DNA of 64,000 nt from Rhodococcus sp. IEGM 1379 (GTDB taxonomy: Bacteria > Actinomycetota > Actinomycetes > Mycobacteriales > Mycobacteriaceae). Positions within the stretch are counted from its first letter, which is position 1. Each line of letters opens with the position of its first letter. Positions 37,685-45,903 of the stretch are shown here, one piece after another. The position numbers and the translations under genes were made by a program. Location: positions 57,118 through 121,117 of the forward strand of contig NZ_JASHKR010000012.1 in the NCBI RefSeq assembly GCF_030056815.1, read 5' to 3'. The notes under the pieces were generated by a model that was not told the origin of the DNA, did no database searches, and saw only the letters and a program-made list of their open reading frames with translations.

Positions 37685-38542
37685 TTACAAACCGATCTTC
37701 ATCCCCGCGCCCGCATCCACTCGCAACTGTTGTCCGGTGACAAACCGAGACTCGTCCGAGGACAGATACACGACCGCATGCGAAATATCCTCAGGCTCGA
37801 CCCACGGCGTCGGCATCGCCTGCATGAACGGAAAGGTTACTGCGGCATCCTCTGCCGTGGGATTCTCCAGATCAGGCCGGAACGTTCGGTACATCGGCAT
37901 GCTCTGCAGCATGTCGGTATTCACGTTTGTCGGATGGATGGCGTTGACTCGAATCGAACTCGGCCCCAACGTCAATGCCAACGAACTGGTGTAGGTCGCA
38001 ATCATCTTCTTCGCCAACCCGTATCCGTCGCCGCCCGGACCTTGCAACGCCTGCTGACCGTTGAATCCGGTCTGCGGCACCAAACCTGCCACCGAGCCAA
38101 TTGCGATGATCGATCCACCTTCGCCGAGGTATTCCAGGGCGGCATGCACGGTGTTGACCACACCCAGGAAGTTCACGTCGAAAGCGTCGACAAATCCGGC
38201 CGTCGAAATGTGCTTACCCAACGGGCAGATCCCGGCGTTGGCCACAACGACGTGCAGGCCTCCGAGGGCTTCAACCGCCTCGGCCAGCGCAGTTTCCACG
38301 CCCTCCCGATCACGAACATCCACACGCGCAGCAAAAACGCGCTGACCAGTCTCTTTGACCAGGCGCTCCGTCTCGTCCAGATCGGCCGGAGTGGCCAACG
38401 GATACTCGTTGGACGCAATATCGGCGCAGAGATCGAACGCGATAACGTCCGCGCCCTCCTGAGCCACACGCACCGCATGACTGCGCCCCTGCCCGCGGGC
38501 AGCGCCCGTCACGAGGACAACTTTTCCAGCAACTCTGTTCAT
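37685..38542 (-). CDS. SDR of the mycofactocin-coupled type
   Basis: 285 residues. The N-terminus MNRVAGKVVLVTGAARGQGR with SHAVRVAQEGADVIAFDLC is the signature of the mycofactocin-coupled SDR subfamily, in which bound NAD is thought not to exchange and electrons pass to mycofactocin. The catalytic Ser is in IAIGSVAGL and the Tyr-Lys pair in GYGLAKKMIA. The ATG at 38542 follows GCAGGAG. First gene of the 19.4-kb minus-strand run, ahead of TetR2; it has no counterpart at this spot in the M. tuberculosis order recalled here. Confidence 0.87.
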   Translation of the reverse strand: MNRVAGKVVLVTGAARGQGRSHAVRVAQEGADVIAFDLCADIASNEYPLATPADLDETERLVKETGQRVFAARVDVRDREGVETALAEAVEALGGLHVVVANAGICPLGKHISTAGFVDAFDVNFLGVVNTVHAALEYLGEGGSIIAIGSVAGLVPQTGFNGQQALQGPGGDGYGLAKKMIATYTSSLALTLGPSSIRVNAIHPTNVNTDMLQSMPMYRTFRPDLENPTAEDAAVTFPFMQAMPTPWVEPEDISHAVVYLSSDESRFVTGQQLRVDAGAGMKIGL

Positions 38543-38725
38543 CGACTCACTCCTGCAATCGGATCGACACACGAATGGAAAACCGTCCGGATCCACGCAA
38601 CCGGAGCCGGATCGGGTAACTGATGAAGAACCGTAACGGCGAGATCAACGATGCGAGGCCGTTTTCGACATCTCGATGCCAAAAGTCTAAATCCCTTTAC
38701 CCACATCGCATATGCGCGAAACTCG

Positions 38726-38770
38726 TTGCCTCGGACCATTGTGTGAACTAGAGTCCAGACGCATGTCCAG
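38726..38770 (+). promoter_or_regulatory. Divergent promoter with GTCCAG-N6-GTCCAG operator
   Basis: TTGCCT (38726-38731), 17 nt, TAGAGT (38749-38754) form a plausible promoter for the aldehyde dehydrogenase arm. GTCCAG-ACGCAT-GTCCAG (38753-38770) overlaps the -10 end, so a bound repressor would block it. The 270-nt region 38543-38812 separates the minus and plus arms, so the site could affect both. Confidence 0.6.
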
Positions 38771-38812
38771 TCTCCAGGCCTGATCGTGCAGACCGAAGGG
38801 AAGAATTCGCGT

Positions 38813-40279
38813 ATGACGCTTCGACCGACCGACAGTTCCGCACTCCTCATCGACGGAAAACTCCTCCCCGGTTCAGGAGGCACCTTCAAGATCGTGAACC
38901 CCGCCACCGAAGAGATCATCGGTTTGGCGGCAGAAGCCACCGCAACCGACATGAATGCGGCCGTCGGTGCCGCACGCAACGCTTTCGATACCACCGAGTG
39001 GTCGCGCGACCACAGCTTTCGTGCCCACTGCCTGCGCCAACTCTGTGACGCTCTGCAGTCGCACATCGAGGAACTTCGTGAGATCACCATCGCGGAGGTG
39101 GGCGCTCCGTTGATGCTGACGAGCGGACCGCAACTCGAAGGGCCCATCGAGGACCTGCGGTACTGGGCTGATCTCGTCGAAAACTATTCGTGGGAACAAG
39201 ATCTGGGGAATGCGTCGCCGATGGGAATACCCACCCACCGACGTCTACTCAAAGAAGCAGTCGGGGTCGTCGGCGCAATTACTCCGTGGAACTTCCCACA
39301 CCAGATCAATTTCGCCAAGCTGGGGCCGGCCCTAGCCGCGGGCAATACCGTCGTACTCAAGCCCGCGCCGGATACCCCGTGGTGCGCAGCACTTGTCGGC
39401 AAGGTGATTGCCGAAGAAACCGACATTCCAGCTGGTGTGGTCAACATCGTCACGTCCACCGACCATTCCCTCGGCGCACAACTGTGCACCGATCCGCGCG
39501 TCGACCTCATCTCCTTCACCGGATCCACAGCAACAGGGCGAGCAGTGATGGCTGCTGCAGCCAACACCCTCAAGAAAGTCTTTCTCGAACTGGGCGGCAA
39601 GTCCGCGTTCATCGTGCTCGACGACGCCGATATTCGAACTGCCTGCTCTGTTGCCGCCTTCTCAGTGTGTGTTCATGCAGGTCAAGGCTGCGCGCTGAGC
39701 ACCCGGTTGCTGGTCCCTCGCAGTCGGTACGAGGAAGCCCTCGCTGCAGCCTCGCGAACGATGGCCGGGATTCACGCGGGAGACCCATCTGCGGCCGGAA
39801 CCGTCTGTGGCCCAGTTATTTCGGCGAGGCAACGCGAGCGCGTAGAGGGCTACGTGAAATTGGCACTCGAAGAAGGCGGCACCGTGGTCGCGGGCGGCGG
39901 CCGACCGGAGAATCAAGCACACGGCTATTTTGTCGAGCCCACTCTGATTGCCGGACTGGATAACTCGTCACGTGTCGCGCGGGAAGAAATCTTCGGGCCG
40001 GTGCTGGTAGTCATTCCGTTCGACGACGATGAGGACGCGATCCGAATCGCGAATGACTCCCCCTACGGTCTCTCCGGGTCAGTATGGGGAACCGATCCGG
40101 ATCGCCTCGATCGCGTCGTGGCAGGAGTACGCACCGGAACATTGAGTGTCAACGGCGGTGTGTGGTACTCCGCCGACGCGCCGTTCGGTGGGTACAAACA
40201 ATCGGGTATCGGCCGCGAAATGGGTCTCGCAGGATTCGAGGAGTACCTGGAAACGAAGCTGGTCGCCTCCCCTGCTTGA
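38813..40279 (+). CDS. NAD-dependent aldehyde dehydrogenase (Rv0768 position)
   Basis: 488 residues. Signatures: GAITPWNFPHQINFAK, FTGSTATGRAVM, LELGGKSAFIVLDDADI with the general-base Glu, and the nucleophile Cys293 in VHAGQGCALSTR. It oxidises an aldehyde to an acid with NAD+. The ATG at 38813 follows AAGGGA; a GTG at 38786 would add nine residues. M. tuberculosis aldA occupies the same place next to the TetR gene. A candidate to oxidise the aldehyde from P450 hydroxylation. Confidence 0.93.
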   Translation: MTLRPTDSSALLIDGKLLPGSGGTFKIVNPATEEIIGLAAEATATDMNAAVGAARNAFDTTEWSRDHSFRAHCLRQLCDALQSHIEELREITIAEVGAPLMLTSGPQLEGPIEDLRYWADLVENYSWEQDLGNASPMGIPTHRRLLKEAVGVVGAITPWNFPHQINFAKLGPALAAGNTVVLKPAPDTPWCAALVGKVIAEETDIPAGVVNIVTSTDHSLGAQLCTDPRVDLISFTGSTATGRAVMAAAANTLKKVFLELGGKSAFIVLDDADIRTACSVAAFSVCVHAGQGCALSTRLLVPRSRYEEALAAASRTMAGIHAGDPSAAGTVCGPVISARQRERVEGYVKLALEEGGTVVAGGGRPENQAHGYFVEPTLIAGLDNSSRVAREEIFGPVLVVIPFDDDEDAIRIANDSPYGLSGSVWGTDPDRLDRVVAGVRTGTLSVNGGVWYSADAPFGGYKQSGIGREMGLAGFEEYLETKLVASPA

Positions 40280-40333
40280 GCACAACACTGCATGAGATCC
40301 CCTCACTGCAACCACAACGAAAGCAGGTTTGAC

Positions 40334-41101
40334 ATGGGACGCACAGAACCCACAGGACGTTTCAAGGGACGCACCGCAATCGTCACCGGTGCGGCACAGG
40401 GCATCGGCGAGGCGTATGCCCGCGCCTTGGCCGCCGAAGGCGCCAATGTGGTTGTCGCCGACCTCAATCGCGAACTCGGCGAAACTGTCGCCAAACAGAT
40501 CACCACCGATGGCGGCAGCGCGGTGTTCAAGGACGTCGATGTCGCCGACGGCGAGTCGACACGAGCCCTCGCCGACTTCACGATCGAGAAGTTCGGCAGC
40601 ATCGAGCACCTGGTCAACAACGCCGCCATCTACGGCGGCATGAAGATCGACTCCCTCTTGACCGTGGACTGGGACTATTACCGCAAGTTCATGAGCGTGA
40701 ACATGGACGGTGCATTGCACGTCTGCCGCGCCGTGGTCCCGCACATGCGAGCCAACGGCGGGTCGATCGTGAACCAATCATCAACTGCCGCATGGCTGTA
40801 CTCGAACTACTACGGGTTGGCGAAGGCCGGGATCAACAGCTTGACCCAGCAACTCGCGACCGAACTCGGCTGGTCCAAGATCCGAATCAACGCGATAGCC
40901 CCCGGCCCGATCGACACCGAAGCTACGCGCACCGTTACACCGGGCAACATTGTCAAGGACATGGTCAAACGAATCCCACTGCAACGCATGGGAACACCGG
41001 AAGACTTGGTCGGAATGTGCCTGTTCCTCCTCTCCGATGAGGCTGGTTGGGTCACCGGCCAGATCTTCAATGTCGACGGCGGGCAGGTGTATCGATCATG
41101 A
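40334..41101 (+). CDS. Short-chain dehydrogenase/reductase (Rv0769 position)
   Basis: 255 residues. AIVTGAAQGIGEAYARAL is the NAD(P) motif, VNNAAIYGGMKID the Asn motif, and NYYGLAKAGINSLTQQLATE the Tyr-Lys pair, with the C-terminal WVTGQIFNVDGGQVYRS. Classical SDR, unlike the mycofactocin-type one on the other strand. Its stop overlaps the next start in an ATGA. Likely oxidises a ring or side-chain hydroxyl; substrate unknown. Confidence 0.92.
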   Translation: MGRTEPTGRFKGRTAIVTGAAQGIGEAYARALAAEGANVVVADLNRELGETVAKQITTDGGSAVFKDVDVADGESTRALADFTIEKFGSIEHLVNNAAIYGGMKIDSLLTVDWDYYRKFMSVNMDGALHVCRAVVPHMRANGGSIVNQSSTAAWLYSNYYGLAKAGINSLTQQLATELGWSKIRINAIAPGPIDTEATRTVTPGNIVKDMVKRIPLQRMGTPEDLVGMCLFLLSDEAGWVTGQIFNVDGGQVYRS

Positions 41102-41997
41102 CCGAAACATCAGGCAAGGCCGCACTCGGCTACATCGGTCTGGGGAACATGGGCGCGCCCATGGCAACTCGACTACTCGACTGGCCAGGGGGGCTGGTGG
41201 TCTGTGATGCGCGGCCCGAAGCCCTCGAATCATTTACCACGGCAGGCGCGACCGCAGCCGAAACTCCCGCCGCGGTCGCAGCACAGACGACAGTTATCTC
41301 GGTTACCGTGCTCGACGACGCTCAGGTACGTGACGTTGTGGCCGGACCCGACGGCATTCTCACTACCGCCCGTCCCGGTACTGTCGTCGCAATTCACTCG
41401 ACGATCTCGGACACCACTGCTGTCGATTTGGCACAGACGTGCAGCGAATATGGTGTGTTGTTGGTCGATGCTCCGATCAGCGGCGGCGCGAGTGGCGCCC
41501 AGCAAGGCAGATTGGCGGTGATGATCGGCGGGTCCGAGGAGGCGTTCGCGACAGTACGTGAACCGTTCGAGTGTTGGGCAGAGTTGATTGTCCACGCCGG
41601 TGAGGTCGGCGCCGGAACACGAATGAAACTGGCGCGCAATCTACTTCACTTCGCTTCCTTCACAGCAGCAATGGAAGCGTCGCGGCTTGCCGAAGCTGCC
41701 GGTCTCGACATCCGCACCCTGGGCAAGGTGGTCCGGCACACCGACGCCATCACCGGAGGCGCCGGAGCGATCATGCTGCGAAAAAGCACGGCAACGCTCG
41801 ACGAGAGCGATCCGTGGTTCTCGATCCTCGGGCATGTTCGTAATCTCGGAGAGAAGGATCTGAGCCTGGCACTCGATCTGGGCGGGAGGCTGAACCTCGA
41901 CCTACCCCTCGCGAGCCTTGCCCTGACCGGACTCGGGCCCGGACTGGGCGTCGGAAGCGGCGTGCACGCAGAACACGAAGCAAAGGAGCATTCATGA
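41098..41997 (+). CDS. 3-hydroxyisobutyrate dehydrogenase-like oxidoreductase (Rv0770 position)
   Basis: 299 residues of the beta-hydroxyacid dehydrogenase family. The dinucleotide motif is LGYIGLGNMGAPMATRLL; the substrate-binding DAPISGGASGAQQGRLAVM and the conserved lysine region AGTRMKLARNLLHF follow. It oxidises a beta-hydroxy acid with NAD(P)+. Overlaps both neighbours by 4 nt. The family covers many substrates, so no specific one is claimed. Confidence 0.9.
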   Translation: MTETSGKAALGYIGLGNMGAPMATRLLDWPGGLVVCDARPEALESFTTAGATAAETPAAVAAQTTVISVTVLDDAQVRDVVAGPDGILTTARPGTVVAIHSTISDTTAVDLAQTCSEYGVLLVDAPISGGASGAQQGRLAVMIGGSEEAFATVREPFECWAELIVHAGEVGAGTRMKLARNLLHFASFTAAMEASRLAEAAGLDIRTLGKVVRHTDAITGGAGAIMLRKSTATLDESDPWFSILGHVRNLGEKDLSLALDLGGRLNLDLPLASLALTGLGPGLGVGSGVHAEHEAKEHS

Positions 41998-42428
41998 CCG
42001 ACCATGACGGCAGCGCTATCTCCGAGGCTCGCGCACGCGGAGTCACAAAGATGAACGAGGTGTACGGCTGGGAGTTGCCCGCCAACGTTCCGGGCGAATT
42101 TTTTGCAGTCACCGCCGATCACTTGTTTGCCGATATTTGGACGAGACCGGGCTTGTCTCAGCGTGATCGACGATTACTTCTCCTCGGCGCAATCACCGCC
42201 CAAGGCCAATCCGATGTAGCGAAGATTCAGATCAACGCCGCTCTTCACAACGAAGAACTCGATGAACAACAAGTCGAAGAAGCCGCGATCTTCCTGTGCC
42301 ACTACGTCGGCTGGCCGCTGGCTACCGGGCTGAACAATGCACTCATCGCAGTCAAGGCGGACCGCCGAAAGGCCACGCGGGCTGCAGAAAAAGCAGCAGG
42401 AGATTCGTCGAAAACGGATACGGTCTGA
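41994..42428 (+). CDS. Carboxymuconolactone decarboxylase-like protein (Rv0771 position)
   Basis: 144 residues of the CMD/AhpD-like all-helical family. ADIWTRPGLSQRDRRLLLLGAIT and EAAIFLCHYVGWPLATG are the family segments. No CXXC pair is present, so it belongs to the decarboxylase-like rather than the AhpD peroxidase branch. Overlaps the previous gene by 4 nt. Real substrate unknown; co-conserved with cyp51 in mycobacteria. Confidence 0.88.
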   Translation: MTDHDGSAISEARARGVTKMNEVYGWELPANVPGEFFAVTADHLFADIWTRPGLSQRDRRLLLLGAITAQGQSDVAKIQINAALHNEELDEQQVEEAAIFLCHYVGWPLATGLNNALIAVKADRRKATRAAEKAAGDSSKTDTV

Positions 42429-42484
42429 CCTCCAGCCGAGATACTTCGACTACAGAACCATCTCCGAGCGAAGGACCGACATCC

Positions 42485-43951
42485 ATGGCTGAGGCCAACT
42501 CCATCCGTCCGATATCCGCGCAGACTATCGACACCTGGCATTACGAGGCCGACGTCGTTGTTGCGGGCTACGGCATAGCCGGTGTCTCCGCAGCTATCGA
42601 AGCGGCACGCGCGGGCGCCGACGTGCTGGTACTCGAACGCACCAGCGGATGGGGCGGCGCGGCGGCGCTGGCCGGCGGGTTCATCTATCTCGGCGGCGGA
42701 ACACCGCTGCAGAAGGCCCTCGGCTTCGAAGACACACCAGAGAACATGAAGACGTTCATGATGGCTGCCCTCGGCCCCGGCGCCGACGAGGAGAAGATCA
42801 CCGACTACTGCGACGGCAGCGTCGAGCACTACAACTGGCTGGTCGACAACGGCGTTCCGTTCAAGGAGAGCTTCTACGGCCAGCCCGGCTGGGAAACGCC
42901 TTTCGATGACGGACTCATGTACTCCGGCGGCGAGAATTCCGCACCGTTCAACACCATCGCCACCCCGGCTCCCCGCGGACATGTCCCGCAGATGAGCGGC
43001 AAGCGCACTGGCGAAAAGGGCGGTGGCTACATGCTGATGAAGCCGCTGGTCGAAACCGCGGAGAAGCTGGGTGTGCGGGCCGAGCTCGACATGCGCGTTC
43101 AGCGTCTGGTCGTCGACGGAGATCGAGTGGTCGGAATCATCGCGAAGCAGTACGGCAAGGAAGTGGCTGTACGCGCTCGGACCGGTGTTGTGCTGGCGAC
43201 CGGCAGCTTCGCGTACAACGAATCGATGATCGCGTCGTATGCTCCGCGATTGATCGGCCGGCCCGGCGCTGCTATCGAAGAGCATGACGGCACCGCGATA
43301 CGTATGGCGCAAGCCTTGGGCGCTGACCTGGCACACATGGACGCCACCGAAGTTGCCTTTTTCGGCGATCCGCAGCTGATGGTGCGCGGAATCCTCGTTA
43401 ACGCCCGCGGTCAGCGATACGTCAACGAAGACACGTACCCCGGACGTATCGGCCAGGAAACGTTGTTACGCAATGACAATCAGGCCTATCTGATCATCGA
43501 CGAAGCTGCGTACGACGAGGGTGCTGCTGCGGACAGCTCTACCCCGTTCTTCCGGTTCCGACCCAAGTGGGTAGCCGAAACCGTGGAGGAACTCGAATCC
43601 GAGATGGACTTGCCCGAAGGCACCTTGCAATCCACCGTCGAGGTGTACAACCGTCACGCCGAGCACGGCGAGGACCCCGTACTGGGCAAGAAATCCGAAT
43701 GGGTGAAACCCATCGGCTCCCCCATTGCGGCTCTGGACCTACGAAACTTCACTGCCGGATTCACCCTCGGAGGTTTGCGAACGTCCGTCAACTCCGAGGT
43801 TCTGCATGTCGCCGGTGAACCGATTCCCGGCCTGTTTGCTGCCGGCCGCTGCACCGCCGGAGTGTGCGCCGGCGGCTACGCGTCGGGAACATCGCTGGGT
43901 GACGGCAGTTTCTACGGCCGCCGTGCCGGGATCAGTGCGGCTAAAGGCTAG
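42485..43951 (+). CDS. FAD-binding dehydrogenase, KstD / fumarate reductase flavoprotein family
   Basis: 488 residues. The FAD motif is DVVVAGYGIAGVSAAIEAAR, followed by LERTSGWGGAAALAGGFIYL; the C-terminal FAD segment is AGRCTAGVCAGGYASGTSLGDG. The fold is that of 3-ketosteroid dehydrogenases, and the sequence resembles Rv0785, which has no proven function. The ATG at 42485 follows GAAGGA, 56 nt after the previous stop. Likely introduces a double bond in a ring or acts on a related ketone. Last gene of the plus-strand arm. Confidence 0.9.
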   Translation: MAEANSIRPISAQTIDTWHYEADVVVAGYGIAGVSAAIEAARAGADVLVLERTSGWGGAAALAGGFIYLGGGTPLQKALGFEDTPENMKTFMMAALGPGADEEKITDYCDGSVEHYNWLVDNGVPFKESFYGQPGWETPFDDGLMYSGGENSAPFNTIATPAPRGHVPQMSGKRTGEKGGGYMLMKPLVETAEKLGVRAELDMRVQRLVVDGDRVVGIIAKQYGKEVAVRARTGVVLATGSFAYNESMIASYAPRLIGRPGAAIEEHDGTAIRMAQALGADLAHMDATEVAFFGDPQLMVRGILVNARGQRYVNEDTYPGRIGQETLLRNDNQAYLIIDEAAYDEGAAADSSTPFFRFRPKWVAETVEELESEMDLPEGTLQSTVEVYNRHAEHGEDPVLGKKSEWVKPIGSPIAALDLRNFTAGFTLGGLRTSVNSEVLHVAGEPIPGLFAAGRCTAGVCAGGYASGTSLGDGSFYGRRAGISAAKG

Positions 43952-43965
43952 AGGCGCTCTCGCTA

Positions 43966-44772
43966 CTACCCCTCAGAAACACGACGCTCCAAAAACACCG
44001 TGTCGCGCCACTGTCCCCCCAGTTGCGCGATACGCGAACGTGTCCCGACAATCCGGAATCCGACGGCCTGATGCAAAGCCACACTTGCCCGGTTCTCGGG
44101 AAAGATCGACGACTGCACAGTCCAGATCTCACTGGCATCGGCCGCCTGAACTTGCTGGCGCAGAAGCAGTTTCCCCACCCCGCGACCGCGCGCCGCGCTA
44201 CCGATATAGATGGAGTTCTCGGCAACACCGCGGTAGCAGGCGCGTGAGGACGTCGGGCTGAGCGTTGCCCATCCCACCACCAGTCCGTCGATTTCTGCCA
44301 CCCATCGGTGATCGGGCAACCACTGTGCATCCAACTTCTCGGCTGAAGGAACCGTGGTGGTGAATGTTGCTGTCCCGGTATCGATTCCCTCGCGGTAGAT
44401 CGCTTGGACAGCGTCCCAGTCGCCGTCGTTCATCCGTCGTAGCACCACATCCTCGGGCAGCGATCCCAATGTGTCACGAGCCTGACCCCGCGCAGCGACC
44501 ACCGTCGCAGCTTTCACAAGGTCCGAATACGCGGATTCGGCAACATTGATCACGGACTTTTCGCCGTGAACTGTGATGTCGATAAATCCGACATCCACCA
44601 ACGCTTCGAGATGAGTGCTCAGAACCGACGGCTCGATTCCAGCGTCCCGGACGATCGCATCAACCGTGACGGGACCGGCAGCGGCGATTCGCAAAACTCG
44701 AAGTCGAGTCGGATCGCCCAGACATGCAAACCTGCGCGCCAGAAGGTCGGTGTCGAGTGTTTCGAAACTCAT
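43966..44772 (-). CDS. ArsR HTH fused to GNAT N-acetyltransferase
   Basis: 268 residues. Residues 1-85 are an ArsR-type winged helix: ACLGDPTRLRVLRIAA and GIEPSVLSTHLEALVDVGFI. Residues 105-265 are a GNAT domain of the phosphinothricin/arsinothricin acetyltransferase type: IYREGIDTGTATF, the acetyl-CoA loop GSAARGRGVGKLLLRQ, LHQAVGFRIVG and GQWRDTVFLERR. No ELCVCDL arsenic-binding motif is present. The fusion suggests a regulator that senses and modifies the same toxic amino-acid analogue, or one whose DNA binding reports acetyl-CoA. Converges with the KstD-like gene. A stretch TATTATAG lies just upstream of the start. Confidence 0.9.
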   Translation of the reverse strand: MSFETLDTDLLARRFACLGDPTRLRVLRIAAAGPVTVDAIVRDAGIEPSVLSTHLEALVDVGFIDITVHGEKSVINVAESAYSDLVKAATVVAARGQARDTLGSLPEDVVLRRMNDGDWDAVQAIYREGIDTGTATFTTTVPSAEKLDAQWLPDHRWVAEIDGLVVGWATLSPTSSRACYRGVAENSIYIGSAARGRGVGKLLLRQQVQAADASEIWTVQSSIFPENRASVALHQAVGFRIVGTRSRIAQLGGQWRDTVFLERRVSEG

Positions 44773-45130
44773 ACGGCGACTATAATAGCCCTGACCTGCA
44801 GGTTGGTTGGCAAAGTTCGCAGATCGGGGCCGAGAGTGAGAAAGAACTCAGCCGCACGGTTGCTTCCACCGGGATGGAGCGCACGGGAAACGTCCGCAGC
44901 ACGGCAGTGTGCGGCTCTCACATCCTGATGATGTGGTGGCTGGTGATCTATCCAGTGCTCGAGACGAATGATTGGTCCCGCCTGAAGGACCCAAGCGAGG
45001 CGTGACGAGCGTTCGGCGTCCCGGTGCTCGACGATGCCGTAGTGGGCATCGATGTGTTCGCGGGGGCCTTCGATCCAATGCTCACAGGCAACCCTTGAAC
45101 ACTTTCCTATATGGGTACATGTTCGCTGTC
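44773..45130. other. Intergenic region, 358 nt, with possible gene remnant
   Basis: No credible complete gene. The minus strand is open for more than 100 codons across most of the region, with a start-less peptide including EHWIEGPREHIDAHYG, but the opposite strand is also largely open, as is common in GC-rich DNA. CCTGCAGG near 44799 is a palindrome upstream of the ArsR-GNAT gene and a possible operator. Confidence 0.35.
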
Positions 45131-45463
45131 ATGGCGCGAGCAGCAACCACGTCGGACGTCTTCAACGCGATCGCCGAACCCCAGCGTCGGGAGATCCTTG
45201 TCCTGCTGCGGGCGGGCGAACGGCCGGTGACCGAGGTCGCCGAGGAGCTGGGAATGACGCAGCCCGGGGCGTCGAAGCACCTGCGAGTACTCCGCGAGGT
45301 CGGGCTGGTGCGCGATCACAGGGCGGGCAAGCAGCGCCTGTACGGCCTTGACGCCCGTGGGCTGCGAGCGGTTCATGAGTGGACCGGCGGGTTCGAGCAG
45401 TTCTGGAGCGAGAGCTTCGATCGGCTGGACGTATACGTGCAAGAACTCAAACAGGAAAGATGA
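45131..45463 (+). CDS. ArsR-family regulator
   Basis: 110 residues. A single winged helix: VFNAIAEPQRREILVLLRAGE, then EVAEELGMTQPGASKHLRVLREVGLV and a basic wing. No metal-binding cysteine pair is visible, placing it in the non-metal ArsR branch that pairs with AHSA1-domain proteins. The ATG at 45131 is preferred; 45119 is an alternative. It is followed 7 nt later by a truncated AHSA1 gene, its usual partner. Confidence 0.9.
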   Translation: MARAATTSDVFNAIAEPQRREILVLLRAGERPVTEVAEELGMTQPGASKHLRVLREVGLVRDHRAGKQRLYGLDARGLRAVHEWTGGFEQFWSESFDRLDVYVQELKQER

Positions 45464-45470
45464 GTAACTG

Positions 45471-45782
45471 ATGGATTCAATGCGCTCTGAAACGTCGTTG
45501 CAGGCGGACACCGCCGACCGCGAGATCGTGATCTCCCGAGTGATCGACGCCCCGCCGGAGCTGGTGTTCGAGGCGTTCACCGAGGTGCGGCACCTGTCGC
45601 AGTGGTGGGGACCGGATGGGTTCACCACGACCGCGCGGGCGTTCGAGTTCCGCGTCGGCAGCGAGTGGGACTTCGTAATGCGTGGGCCGGACGGGACGGA
45701 CTACCCGGAGTGGATCTCCTGGACCGAGATCGTCCGGCCGGAGACACTGATCACCGAACTGACCTCGCCGGTATTTCGATGA
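45471..45782 (+). pseudogene. AHSA1/SRPBCC gene, 3'-truncated
   Basis: Encodes 103 residues ending TELTSPVFR, where full-length ArsR-linked AHSA1 proteins have about 150-170. The N-terminal half is well preserved (ISRVIDAPPELVFEAF, LSQWWGPDGF). The missing C-terminal helix normally closes the hydrophobic pocket, so the product is unlikely to fold normally. The next 120 nt encode nothing like the lost part, which suggests a deletion when the molybdenum hydroxylase genes were joined. Confidence 0.65.
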
Positions 45783-45903
45783 ACCGAGTGTCGATGAGGG
45801 CTTCGATTCGGAAATCCTCCGATTTGTACGAAATGCTGGATTTGCGCACGACGCAATCAGTAATGTCGTAGGTCCGCGCGGCTTTCCCGACGGGAGCAGG
45901 CTC

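Noticed and set aside
38720..38727. AAC-N2-GTT core like the KstR operator in the divergent promoter
   Set aside because: Only the inner six bases fit; the flanking T and A of TnnAACnnGTTnnA are absent, so KstR control is not supported.
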